This document shows, piece by piece, positions 26,213 through 37,856 of a stretch of 64,000 bases of DNA; within the stretch, counting starts at the first letter, position 1; the number at the start of each line of letters is the position of its first letter. A model generated the notes under the pieces. It made no database searches. It had not been told where the DNA came from and saw nothing but the letters and a program-made list of their open reading frames with translations. The translations under genes were made by a program, and so were the position numbers. Source of the stretch: Lycorma delicatula (taxonomy: Eukaryota; Arthropoda; Insecta; Hemiptera; Fulgoridae); NCBI RefSeq assembly GCF_047948215.1, contig NC_134456.1, forward strand, positions 202,442,034 to 202,506,033. The letters are read 5' to 3'.

Positions 26213-26869
26213 TAAAACATTTAGATTCTGTCGTGATATTTAATTTAATAAAATAACCATTTTATGATTCGATTTACTCACGAGAATATTCATACGGTTT
26301 TGGTTATTTTTATCTGGTTTGATATTATTATAAGTGAAAATAATGGGTCTGCAAAAGTGAGCCTTTAGTACAACCATAGAAAACTATTTTTTTTAACTGT
26401 TTTTTACCTAGCGTAAATGTTTAAACGTTTATTCATATTAAACTGTTTACTGATTATTTGATATTTCGTCCTAAAAGAAAAGAGTAACCTAGTTTTGGTA
26501 AATTTATGATAAAAAATAAAATAATAATGTAATGAATTAAATAGTTTCCTTCTCAATATAACATATAATTCTTTATAATTGAATAACTTTGGAGTTCATG
26601 CATAAAAAAATCAAAATAACTACTGACTAGGTCATGTATCATAGTAACTCCTGAACCAATAGTCCTAGAAAATTGAAATTTTGCAGCGTGTTTCGTTTAA
26701 AACCAACGCACTAATTAATAGATCTTTTATAAAAATTCAACCATTTAAAAAGCAAAAATACGGGTGAAATTAGCTATCTAATCTAATTAATATTTTCACT
26801 TCCTAAACGGTCAGAAACAGAAATTACATGTACAAATTTATTTATTTTCTAACTTTACGTTTTAATGTG
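26213..26869. other. AT-rich stretch, no gene seen
   Basis: No supported feature. Confidence 0.6.
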
Positions 26870-27135
26870 TTAAACTAGTGAACAATAAGTACCTCCACCC
26901 CCCCATGGCCGGATGAGATTAGGATTTTATGTATGACATGAAAATGAGGTGTAGTCTTGTACAGACTTAAGCCGAATATTCTTGTAGTTAATTGAACCCC
27001 AACCGACAACTGTCTAACATTCAAATCCGTATAAAAGAAGCAACTAGTTTTTACTAGAATTCGAGCCTGAGAACCTTCGACTTTCAAATCAGTTGTTAAA
27101 CAACTGATTTGTGACGACGACCCAGTCCCGTGGGC
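26870..27135 (-). repeat. SINE-1 copy, subfamily b
   Basis: Minus-strand SINE-1 with CAAATCAG palindrome, GGATTTGAATGTTAGACAG and TGTACAAGACTACACCTCATTTTCATG. Its 3' end (TTATTGTTCACTAGTTTAAC on the minus strand) is shared with the copy at 29266 and differs from the 30275 copy, so these two form a subfamily. The head holds a perfect 27-bp palindrome (27085-27111) expanded from the shorter palindrome of other copies. Confidence 0.85.
27085..27111. repeat. 27-bp perfect palindrome in SINE-1 head
   Basis: Arms CAAATCAGTTGTT and AACAACTGATTTG surround one A. Other SINE-1 copies have the shorter CAAATCAGCTGATTTG at this place. Confidence 0.95.
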
Positions 27136-28835
27136 TTAGTTGTTTAAGATTAATATTTCTAAATTCTTGAATGAATTAATTGAATTCTAAAATATGTAAT
27201 AGCTTTAATTAGCGAGAAAGAATACAGAGAAATACTTTTAGAGCTAAAACTTTTAGTAAAGATTCATAGAGGTTACAATCATTTTTGAACAAGAATCAAT
27301 AAACGTAAAATAATTCTCATCGAATATATTCATCGTAATATCTGCTAAACTTCTGATAGAGGAAAATACGAAAAGAGTTTACTTAGGTCATAATTATCCA
27401 CTAAGAAATGTTTTAAACATTTCTTACCCAAGAGAGTGAAATCTTTTGATGGTTTGGAGATCACAAAATACTAGAACGCCTAAGATATATTGGAAATTAG
27501 AGAAATTTTTGTCTAAATATAGTTTTGTTTTATTTTAAATAACTTGAAGTAAAATGTTACTGATATAGGGAATTTTAAAAGATAATTTGTGAAGTTCTCT
27601 TAATACTTTATTTTAATCGAATGATACAACAATGAGACAAAATTAGCTAAATAGAAAAAATATGAATATAAGGAAATTTTTAGGTCTTTAATATTTAATC
27701 GGTTTCCTTCATTTTTTTCTACTATCACAATATTTTGATGTTTTTAATAGTTGGATAAATCACCATGAATTTCTAAACACAATGAATCTATTTCCTGGTC
27801 ATCCTCTTTTACTTTTCTCTCTCACCAAATCCCTTACTCTTTTCTCTCATCCTCGTTACTTTTCAATACTTTCTTCATCGTAAGTTATTAAAAAAAAAAG
27901 TAGATGAAATAGATTTACTTCTAATGTTACTAAATTCTTACTGATCTAACCATTTAAAAAAAAAAAATATATATATATATTTTTTCAGCTATGTAAATGA
28001 AACTGTAATACAATTATTTTTTAACTATAGCCTAATTTGATTTTAATTACGAATATTTTACGTTCAGGAATTTCAGTTAACCAGTTTTATTTAATCTTCC
28101 AGGATAAAAATAGAATAGATTTAATTTTGATGTAATTTGATGAAATCAGATTAGTCAGATTTAAATAAAATAGCTATAAATTACCTTAATACTGCTTTAA
28201 ATAAAATAATACAGCTTACTTTAACAGGGTATTGCTTTATTCTGCAACAAATTGCGGATTTCACACTTTAACGTAAACAACACATCGGTGTTGATAAAGA
28301 AAAATTTTAATGCTGTTTCGAGTGCGGTAAAGTATAGTAAATTGATAATCATAAAATTAATTTATGTAACGCTAAAACCATCCATCAAATTAAGTTATTT
28401 GTGTTTATTTAATTAAATGAACACGATACAATAAGAAAAAGCTATCTGCAGTTACATGATACAAGTCTGTATGGTGATTTTACAGTATAGTAAAAAAATT
28501 GAGTTTACTAGAATATAGATCAATGTAATTTTAAGGTAAATCAGATTTCAATGCTCGCACAACGAACTGTTATTGTTAGACAAAGAGAAGAATACACAAC
28601 TAGTCACAGGCCGTTCGAATGTTTTCTAAACTGTAAGCAATGAACATTGAAAGTAGTGAGAAGCAGGCAAAATTTATATAAACAGTTTAAGTTCCATAAA
28701 ATCTATTTCATAAAAATTAAGTTCTTTATATCTAGATGGTGCAAATTGCGCTGTGACAAAACGATCAATATTACTTTTCAAATTGTATTTTATATATATA
28801 TATATATATACATAAAAAACCAAATTTTATACCAT

Positions 28836-28873
<38 letters not shown>

Positions 28874-29265
28874 TTGTGTGTGTGTTTGTTGTACAACTAT
28901 AAAACCTACATAAGTGGATTATTTTTATTTATTAAATGAAACACGCTAATTTATATCCACGTTAATTTGATAAAATGTTTTTATTGTTATTTATTTGAAA
29001 ATTTGTTAGAATAATTCTTAATATTTTATTAACACCAAAATTATTTTTATTTAAAAGTTATAAAATTAATTCCTGCTTTAAATTTATTTCTGTTACCTTA
29101 TCACTTAGTTTATTATTAAAAGTTAATTATTATCTTGGGGTTAACTATTATTTAACTTAAACATGCCATAAAGAAGATTATTTATATACCCGCCAAAAAT
29201 TAATTTAATTTAATACTTGCCAGCGGCTATGTAGTTTTTTATTTATAATGTGTTCGTTGCAATCT
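27136..29265. other. AT-rich stretch, no gene seen
   Basis: Holds two (TA)n runs (about 28790-28810 and 28841-28867). The frame spanning them is a by-product of the repeats. Nothing else is recognised. Confidence 0.6.
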
Positions 29266-29554
29266 GTTTAACTAGTGAATAATAAGCAACTCTTCCTACG
29301 GTCAAATGAGATAATACGTATGACATGCAAATAAGGTGAGCCTTGTGCAGACTCAGGCCTACCATTCCTGAGACATTTGGTTAATTGAATCCCAACCACC
29401 AAAGTACACCGGTCTTCGTTGTCTAGAATTTAAATCCGTATAAAAGCACCCACTTTTACTCGGACTTGAACCTGAGAACCTTCGACTTCGAAAATCAGCT
29501 GTTAAACAAGTGATTTGCGATGACTATTTAACCATTAGACCAGCCCGATTGGCT
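29266..29554 (-). repeat. SINE-1 copy, subfamily b
   Basis: Near full-length minus-strand copy. It starts GGGCTGGTCTAATGGTTAAA and keeps GGTTCAAGTCCGAGTAAAAG (B-box-like), GGATTTAAATTCTAGAC, CACCGGTGTACTTTGGTGG, and the CTAGTTAAAC 3' end shared with the 26870 copy. Confidence 0.9.
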
Positions 29555-30255
29555 AGATTAGTAGAGTAAATAGAGTTTAGGCTATAATAAGATTATTTAA
29601 ATTACTATTTATCTCATCTTGTAGATTTTCTTCTAATAAAGACTTTATTCAATTAACTTTCTAAAATTTTATAAAATTATTTGCATTTGATTACATTAAG
29701 TATTCTCAAAATCATAGCTGAGAATTTTTATTTTATAAAGAAGATAATAAATTACGAATATAAAGATCACACTGATAAAAGTTAACGCAAAACAATTGCT
29801 TATACAGGTTGATCTTTACTAAATTATGTCTAAAGATCTATCAGTCAAGTCTAAAATAATTTATTACTTTTCCGTCTAGCGCTATACCAGAGCTATAGCT
29901 TTAGAAGGGAAAGTATTGTAATCGGTCCAATTTGGACATATGCGGTTTCACTGGATCTTGAAGTTTTGACACCTAAGGAACCCAAAAAACCGAATGGAAA
30001 TTTCCGGATGTTTGGTGTTGCACTCTTTTATCTCCAGAATAACTTGACCGATTTTGATCAAACTTGATCAGATTACTTCTATATACGGGGCATTGATGCC
30101 ATTAAATTTTCAACTAAAAAGGTCAAGTGGGTGAGGCTGTACAGCAAGGTCACCTATGCAACAAGGTCATCATCTCGAGATTTCGCCTAATTATTAGGTC
30201 TTATTTTTCTTAGGAACATTTTTTAACAATTAAAAAATAATATTTCAAAAAAGAT
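29555..30255. other. No gene; possible unclassified dispersed repeat at 29880-30190
   Basis: 29880-30190 is richer in G+C (TCCAGAATAACTTGACCGAT, GGTCAAGTGGGTGAGGCTG, CAAGGTCA twice) and reads like a decayed transposon. No second copy exists in the window to prove repetition. Confidence 0.35.
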
Positions 30256-30584
30256 TTTGTAAAATCGCACCCACTCTTTCTTTTTCCTGTTTAGCCTCCG
30301 GTAACTACCGTTTAGATAATTATTCAGAGGATGAATGAGGATGATATGTATGAGTGTAAATGAAGTGTCTTGGACATTCTCAGTTCGACCATTCCTGAGA
30401 TGTGTCGTTAATTGAAACCCAACCACCAAAGTACACCGGTATCCACGATCTAGTATTCAAATCCGTGTAAAAATAACTGGCTTTACTAGGACTTGAACGT
30501 TGTAACTCGACTTCCAAATCAGCTGATTTGGGAAGACGCGTTAACCACTAGACCAACCCGGTGGGTTTGTAAAATCGCACCCAC
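30256..30584 (-). repeat. Full-length SINE-1 with 19-bp target-site duplication
   Basis: Identical 19-bp direct repeats TTTGTAAAATCGCACCCAC flank the element (30256-30274 and 30566-30584), proving insertion by target-primed reverse transcription. The 291-bp body on the minus strand runs in this order: CCACCGGGTTGGTCTAGTGG (A-box-like), the CAAATCAGCTGATTTGG palindrome, GTTCAAGTCC (B-box-like), GGATTTGAATACTAGATCG, TACCGGTGTACTTTGGTGG and CATCCTCATTCATCCTCTG. It ends CCGGAGGCTAAACAGGAAAA followed by AGAAAGAG. SINEs have no protein and depend on a partner LINE for movement. Confidence 0.95.
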
Positions 30585-33500
30585 ATCCCAAAAAAATACT
30601 CTAAATAAACTAGTGGCTAACTGGTAAACTGCGTTAATAGTACCTCCTCTTAACACAAGGAGCACTAGTGTAGCACTGATATACGCTCTTATAGTCGTCT
30701 GCTATGATCTGAAGCCACAGATGGTCGATAGAATTAAATAAATCAATAATATTTAAAGTGTGAAGAAGTATTTAAAGTGGCCACTAGTACTACCACACCC
30801 GAGAGAATGAAATTTTTTTTTTGTAAAATAAGAAATTCACATGTTTTTTTGATGATGGGAAAAATCTTTAGTTCGGAAATTGTACAGGATTCACAAACAC
30901 TAAATAGTAAAGCTCTAAACAGCATCCAGCATTCAAAAAATTTCAAAAATTCATTTGTTCATTATGCTTATCATACAAACTAGGCAGAGTAAATATTTAG
31001 AATCCGTACTGCTCTCACGGTAAAAGAATAAGCATAGATTTATGTTTAATATTCCTTTTAATTCACTTGTTTTGAAGATACGACATAATTTGTGTTATAC
31101 TTTAATTTGGAGACAAACTCGGTTGAATCACTATAGAAAGTATCTTAGGTGTTCATAGATTAAATGTGTCTTAAATCATACATTTAAGTGTCTTAAATGT
31201 TTATATATTCTTCGTACGGTACATCAGAATTAGACGGTTAAAAGGTGAGATGAAATGTGACCGACGATAACCTTACGGAAGACAAAAGGCTAAATAGTTC
31301 ACAAATATAAATATCTACAAAACTCTTCGCATCCGTGACGTCGTATTCTGATGACTACGAAATATAATCTGTGTGGACCTGACAAAGGATCCCCTATCAT
31401 ATCTCAGGAGTTGAAACAGAAAATATTAGGTGTCGACTGGAAAAGCAAACGAAAACAATTTTCTCTACCGGGTGTCAGTCCTAAGTTACTAAACATTATA
31501 ATTTATTTAAACTTAGGGTTTATTAAGAACTAAAGAATGATCTTATTGTTTCATTATCAGGAAAAGTTGTTTAAGTAAAAAAAAAAATTACCATTATTCA
31601 ACATGTTTATAAATTAAATATGTGTTTTTGAGTTCTTCATAAAAACCCTTCAGTTAGAAGATAATTTACATTCTCGTTGCCCTAAATTAATATTAAAAAG
31701 TAATCTGAAAAGCTGAAATATTTTAAAAAACTTTTTTGTTTTATTTGTCAAAATCTACACACCAGTTTACATATATATAATGCAAGTCCAAAAGATTAGG
31801 TTAAACTTTGGTTAAGTTTTTTTTTTGTGTTGAGATGAATCAATAATCTATAAATCATGTTCATATAATTTACCGTAAAATTTAACACTTACGTCCTATA
31901 TTTAGCGACGTATCAATATGATTTTGTTTTTAGTAGTAAATACCTGTAATAAAATACCTTATTCATCTCTTGACCTATAAAGTAAAATTATTATACTACG
32001 CATTAATAAGACGATTCACAAAGTTCAAATTTTATAACTTACATCATTAAAAAACACAAGTAAAGGTAATACGTTAATAAAGGATTATCATAAGTTTATA
32101 ATGGAAGACGGTTATGGTAGTAGAGCGTTCTGAAGTAGGAATTTTATTTTCATCCCTCTCGTTTTAGAAAAGGTCTATTCCTAAATACACATGAAGAGAC
32201 CTTATTTAAACAAGGCGTCAACCAAAGTCTTAAAGCTAAGTGGTTTGAAAATATTTAATGTTTTCACAGCATAAAATGGTAAGTAAACCTACCGGCACTC
32301 GGTGACTCTATAGTATTGTTTGTCTGTCTTTTGAAACACATATAAACTCTACGTTAATCTTAAATGAAAACGTGTTATATCCTAGTACGACCACTTAAAT
32401 CGTAAACTATAACATAGCTAATTCTACATTGGTATTTTTTTCTTATGTAATTGAAATAAGTTTAAACTATTTTTATTTTAAAAGACGATCTTTGTGTAAA
32501 ACTTCCTTACATAAATAAATGTATATGTGTATGAATACAAAGCAATGCTTGTAGAAGTTGCTTAGAATTTTAATAAGGTAATAAGAAAGAAAAAAATACA
32601 AATTCTAATCATAAATTTAACTTTAACATTTAATCAGTGATAATAATTAAGTATACTACAGAAAAACTATATATTATATAAAATCTATTATATTATTATT
32701 TTTTTATATTATTAATAAAAGTTATTTTATAATCTTTTTAGTGTTCAATAAAAGTTAAAAAAATAACAAACAAAAAACTGAAAACCTCATAAAGTAAATA
32801 ATCTTATCTAAATTAATCCAATTAATATTGGATAAAAATCTACATATATTGGTATAAGTAGAATCTTAAATAGTAAATTAATAGCATTTGAGAAAAACTA
32901 TTTAGTTGGAATTCTGTACCCAATAATAGAGTTTTATTATGTCTATTATTAATTTAAAGATAAAAAAAAATTATTTACCCTTTTTTTTTTCCAGAAAAAA
33001 TTATAAAAGATGCTTGTATCCTGTTTAATCGAAAATAATTAGATAATTTTTGACAAAAGTCTATGATTCTGTTAAATAATTTGGATATTAGATTAAAAAA
33101 AACTTAACGTAAAATTTCACTTGCACATTACTCAAATATGCACTGTTTGTGTTTTTAACAAAAATAATTAAATTCAGTACCATTCTACGAATCAAAACAA
33201 ATAATTTATTTTTCCCCTTAAAATTTGTCTAACAATTCGATACTTGGTGACTTGCTAACAAGTAGTTATAAAATGAAAAAAAAAAAATACATAATCCACC
33301 TGATTCCGGTAATAATTTTGAATCGTTTCATAAATCTTTAAATTTAAAAATTAAAAAAAAAAGTTAAACTTACAGTCTAGTCACAAAATATGACTGAATA
33401 TGTTTCTAATAAATTAAATAACCAATTTAAAAAAAATAATAAACACAAAAGAAATGTTAGAATAGTATATATTACTAAATTCCTTCAATACCAACAAAAA

Positions 33501-34019
33501 TTTTTGAAATATAACATTTTCCTCATTTTTCTCTTACTGACGCTATATATTTTTGAGTAATCCTAGCATCTTGAGGTTTCTAAATATTTCTTTAAAAACT
33601 GGAAAATACTTCAATAGGGAAAATTTTTAGACATCTTTTTACCTTCCATTTATTGTAGCACTTTTTCTCAAACATTCCAGTAATATTAATTTATTAAACC
33701 ATTAACTCTAGATACGTTTAATTTTGAATAATTAACTATTCTATTAAGAACTTTATTACCTAATTATTTTTAATTTTCTCAATATATATATTGGTGTATG
33801 TATATGAATGTTTGTGTGTTTATGTACTTACTCCATCAACAAATATCGTGTTTCACTCACTCTTCCACGAGTTGAACTCACATTAGCAAAAATATTTACA
33901 AAAATTTGTCTCTATTATTTTCATCTTCGTTCATATCTGCCAACTGAAAATATTTCCTTGAATCATTCAGAATGTGTAATTTATACAAAAAATCTGTCGC
34001 AGCATGTGCGTCAGATGGG
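30585..34019. other. AT-rich stretch, no gene seen
   Basis: About 3.4 kb of AT-rich DNA with only chance-length frames. No RNA or transposon is recognised. Confidence 0.55.
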
Positions 34020-34377
34020 CGGATTTCCGGTTTTAGTTAACCTTAAATACGTACCCAAAACCCAGGTTTTTGCCTCTAATTACTGTTCCTGTGAACCGAT
34101 TCGATTGAAAATCAATAATTTTATTTCTATTAGATTTACATTATCCTACCAAGTTTCATCAAAATTGGTTAAAAATTGCGCATATTAGAAGAAAGCTAAA
34201 AATGTACTCCAAAGTCCCTTTTTTGATCCTAACTCCGGTTCCTGTGAACCGATACGCTTGAAAGAACCCTATTTCCAATAGGTTATCCTATTTACAATAC
34301 GATTTCCAGATTCTATTGAAATCCGCTAAAAATGAGTGTCTGGTAAAAACGTCACTCATACACTAAATTTGTTATAA
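34020..34377. repeat. Two diverged tandem units, unclassified repeat
   Basis: TTCCTGTGAACCGAT occurs at about 34086 and 34240, each followed by similar text (CGATTGAAA versus CGCTTGAAAG, later a TTATCCTA motif and AAAAATTG versus AAAAATGAG). The units are about 155 bp apart and well diverged. A 126-codon frame overlapping the first unit (33808-34188) is unlikely to be a gene. Confidence 0.5.
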
Positions 34378-34975
34378 CGACACAGTAACTTTACAATCGG
34401 TTTAGCAAGATAATTGAAAAATAAGTAAATAACATCTATATTTGAACTAACATTAAGTAGTCACACACCCAGCGGCTGGTGATTTAACGATAACAACGAA
34501 ATGAAAAAAATGAAATAGAAAAGCACTCCATGGTCACCTAATTGAAACGATAAGGCAAACCAAGAATATTTTTCCTTAGCAATCTTGAAAAATCACTGAC
34601 CGTGTTATCCAATAAATTGACAGTCAAATAATTAGGGTGCCAATCCAAATGATTTTGACAACATAAGTTGACCAGAGCGATTTCCTGCCGAACGGTTCGC
34701 AAATTAAGATCATTATACACGAGGCTATTGCTTATGTACCAGGGTATGATTAGCATTTTTCGCAATATTTTTGTCTGGTAGCTTTCAAGTATTTCAATAC
34801 TGGAATTGTACGCTGTACCCCACAATTAAAGCCCGTAAGTCCAAACAGGCATCAAAACTGATTTATAAATCAATAATTTACTTTCTACTGAAAGCCGAGA
34901 TCTATGTCCTATCAGTCAGTACATGCTTTTAAACTTGAGTTCCAACTTTCATAGCCTTTTAGCTACAATCAACTT
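34378..34975 (-). pseudogene. Jockey-like LINE, 3' end of reverse transcriptase ORF
   Basis: Minus-strand copy of a Jockey-type LINE, truncated at its 5' end. The 95-codon open part (34825-34538) reads LWGTAYNSSIEILE (after TYGL-type text), YQTKILRKML, PWYISNSLVYNDL, TVRQEIALVNL, HPNYLTVNLLDN and ILGLPYRF. This is the conserved C-terminal region after RT. A 3' UTR continues to about 34378 (CCAGCGGCTGGTGA..., TAAGTAAATAACATCTATAT). The same family recurs on the plus strand at 61055-61690 and confirms the extent. It is interrupted upstream, so it is a dead fragment. Confidence 0.88.
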
Positions 34976-35039
34976 AATTTTTTCAAGGAATAATAATAAT
35001 AATCAAATTAAACTTATGTACTTGAGTGTACATAAGAAA

Positions 35040-35965
35040 GTATGTACTTGATTACATAATAAGAAAGGGAGTCCGACAAGGATGTTTCCTATCCTATTCC
35101 TATTAGTTTTTAATCTTTACATAGAACTAGCAGTTAGTGATGTTAAAGAACAATTTAGATCCGGGGTCACAGTACAAGGTGAAAAGATAAAGATGCTACG
35201 ATTTGCTGATGATATAGTAATTCTAGCTGAGAGTAAAAAGAATTTATAAGAAACAATGAACGGCATGGAAGAAGTCCTACGCAAGAATTACCGCATGAAA
35301 ATAAACAAGAACAAAACGAAAGTTATGAAATGTAGTAAAAATAATAAAGATGGACCACTGAATGTGAAAAATAGGAAAAGATTATGAAGGTACAAGAATT
35401 TTGTTATTTGGGAAGTAGAATTACTAAAGATGGACGAAGCAGGTGCGATATAAAATGCCGAGTAGCACAGGCGAAACGAGTTTTCAGTCAGAAATATAAT
35501 TTGTTTACACCAAAAATTAATTTAAACGTCAGGAAAAGATTTTTGAAAGTATATATTTGGAGCGTCGCTTTATATGGAAGTGAAACTTGGACGATCGCAG
35601 TACCTGAGAAGAAAATATTAGAAGCTTTTGAAATGCGGCCCTATAGGAGAGTGTTAAAAATCAGATGGGTGGATAAAGTGACAAATGAAGAGGTGTTGCG
35701 GCAAATCGATGAAGAAAGAAGCATTTGGAAAAATATAGTTAAAAGAAGAGACAGACTTATAGGCCACATATTAAGGCATTCTGGAATAGTCGCTTTAATA
35801 TTAGAGGGTCAGGTAGAAGGAAAAATTGTGCAGGCAGGCAACGATTGGAATATGTAAAACGAATTGTTAGGGATGTGGGATATACGGGGTATACCGAAAT
35901 GAAACGATTAGCATTAGATTGGGAATCTTGGAGAGCTGCATCAAACCAGTCAAATGACTGAAGAC
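35040..35965 (+). pseudogene. Non-LTR retrotransposon (CR1/RTE-like) RT and C-terminal fragment
   Basis: A 5'-truncated LINE on the plus strand, different from the Jockey-like copy 65 bp away. RT motifs are visible in broken frames: GVRQGC near 35070, LYIELAVSDV, and the catalytic motif as LRFADDIVILAES near 35195-35240. A stop follows KKNL. A 157-codon open part (35384-35857) carries VQEFCYLGSRITKDGRSRCD, VRKRFLKVYIWSVALYGSET, LEAFEMRPYRR, TNEEVLRQIDEERS and RLIGHILRHSG. After a frameshift the end reads DVGYTGYTEMKRLALDWESW and stops before a short A-run at about 35955, a typical LINE 3' end. Several stops and frameshifts make it inactive. Confidence 0.9.
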
Positions 35966-37773
35966 AAAAAAAAAACTTGATTGTAATAGTAGCAACAGCG
36001 GCTGTACTCTTACTGTTTTTATTATGCTATTCTTATGTACTCAGAAAAAAATTTATTTGTTTCATCCAGATGTCCGGCCTTTTTACAATAATTTATAAAA
36101 CCTGGAATCTGTAAACCGATTTTAATAAATATAATTAAAATTATGTAACAAAAAGTAAACAAGTAGTATTTTAATAGTTGTTTTATTTGTTTACTTATCC
36201 TATCTATAATTACAACTCGATGTCGCACGGCAATACTTTTCAAATGAACAAAAATGATGGAAAACTAAATAATATATTTATATATATGTACGTGAGTAAA
36301 GTTAAAAGAGAAAAGAAGAATTTAAATTGATCTTTGTTTTTCTTAAATACGGAAAAAACTAGCCGAATATCACAAGAGGACAGGCAGCGAGACATACAGA
36401 CAAAACATACGTATGCAGGTTACTTTCAATCATTCCACCCCCTCTTGTAAAGATGTAGCTAAAAAGGGGGGAGACTAGGTAATTGGTTTTGAGCTATAAA
36501 ATGAGAAAAATAAACATAGGATCGTTGGAATAAACCACTTACTCATGTTTTAAGTATATTTTAACTTAGCAGGGTGCAATTCCCCACTCTGATTGATGAG
36601 ATGAAGAACACGCTGCTGTATTTAAAAATAGATCTTTCATTAAAGTACCAACCTGAATTTGTAGCCTATGTTTATGCGTGCGTGTGTTTGTATGTGTGTG
36701 TTTTCAGTTTTAGACTTATCTTCTAGAGTACTTTCTTTTTTTTTTTTTGTACTGAGAAGGGAAAAAACGAACGTTTATGTAAATGATATGCAAAATTTCT
36801 TTCTCAAAATAAAAATTACGGCAAGTTAGTAAATATCTTAAAATTCCTGATGATTTACTTAGTGTAGATTATTTTTGAATATACAATGTGATTTGAGGTC
36901 ATAGACCTTTATAAAAAGGTCAAATCATGTAAACGTTCCCTACGATTCAATTGTAACACGTCGAATGATTATTCGTAAAATTGAAATATGTATTTGCCGG
37001 TTTATTATTTTTTTTGTTTAAATATGAGACATTCATGAAAGGAAATAAGTACGTAAGCAAGTTTTCAGTTATTTGAATCACGTCTGTGAATGTATATATG
37101 AGAACACCTTTTTCGTTAAGACCTTCAAAGGATGATGCAAATATCACTTGACTTCTTTCTTCCCAGAATTTGATCGTATGTTCTAATTTAACATTTTTTT
37201 CTTCTTCAGACCACTTCCTATTACTGGGTTTTTTTGTGTTTTCACAGATATGTTCAAATTGTTTAAGAACATACCTTTTATTATAAATTATTGATTTTTT
37301 TCCTAAAAATTCTACTAGAAAAATATTTCAGTAAATTCTAATTTAAAATCTAACTAAATGTATTGCATTGTTAATAAAATATAATGAGTAGCTATATGAG
37401 TAACTATATTTTATAATTATATAAAATATAATTTTTATATTTTTTTTAAATTTTATAAAAAAAATTAAAATTTAAAACTATATAAAAAATAAACAGACAC
37501 TATTTTGTGTAATGGGCATATTCATAAATTTTATGCTGTGTTTGTATATATACGTGTGCGTTATAAGTTTACGTTTCAATTTTTTATGGAGGTTATAGAA
37601 ATGCTAAAAAATTGCTTTTTTTAATTTATGAACTGAATAATAATTGTTATATTTTTGTTTTATATATATATATTTTTTTTTTAATAATAGTATATTTCTC
37701 CCTTAATAAATTAAGCGAAATATTTTTAAATTATTTATAAATAGTGAATATTTAAAAAGTGAAAAAAATGTTG
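35966..37773. other. AT-rich stretch, no gene seen
   Basis: Only short frames and simple runs (for example a T-run at about 36727). Nothing recognised. Confidence 0.6.
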
Positions 37774-37782
37774 AAAAAAAAA
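37774..37782 (-). terminator. Pol III terminator of tRNA-Pro
   Basis: Nine consecutive T on the minus strand start two bases after the tRNA 3' end. This is the standard Pol III stop signal and supports a live tRNA gene. Confidence 0.9.
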
Positions 37783-37784
37783 TT

Positions 37785-37856
37785 GGGCCTGTCCGGGATT
37801 TGAACCCGGGACCTCTCGCACCCGAAGCGAGAATCATACCCCTAGACCAACAGGCC
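37785..37856 (-). tRNA. tRNA-Pro (anticodon CGG)
   Basis: A complete 72-nt cloverleaf without intron on the minus strand. The 7-bp acceptor stem GGCCTGT/ACAGGCC is perfect, with discriminator base C. The A box is TTGGTCTAGGGGTATGA. The anticodon stem CTCGC/GCGAG closes the loop TTCGGGT, giving CGG, which reads the proline codon CCG. The T arm is CCGGG-TTCAAAT-CCCGG, matching the B box GGTTCAAATCC. The CCA end is not encoded, as expected in eukaryotes. A T-run follows directly. It delivers proline to cytoplasmic ribosomes. Perfect stems and the terminator argue against a pseudogene or SINE head. Confidence 0.97.

Noticed and set aside
33808..34188. 126-codon frame, the second longest in the window
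   Set aside because: It overlaps a diverged repeat, has no recognised domain and no splice context.
35030..35970. Functional reverse transcriptase gene
   Set aside because: Catalytic FADDI is present, but stops and frameshifts interrupt it and the 5' half is missing.
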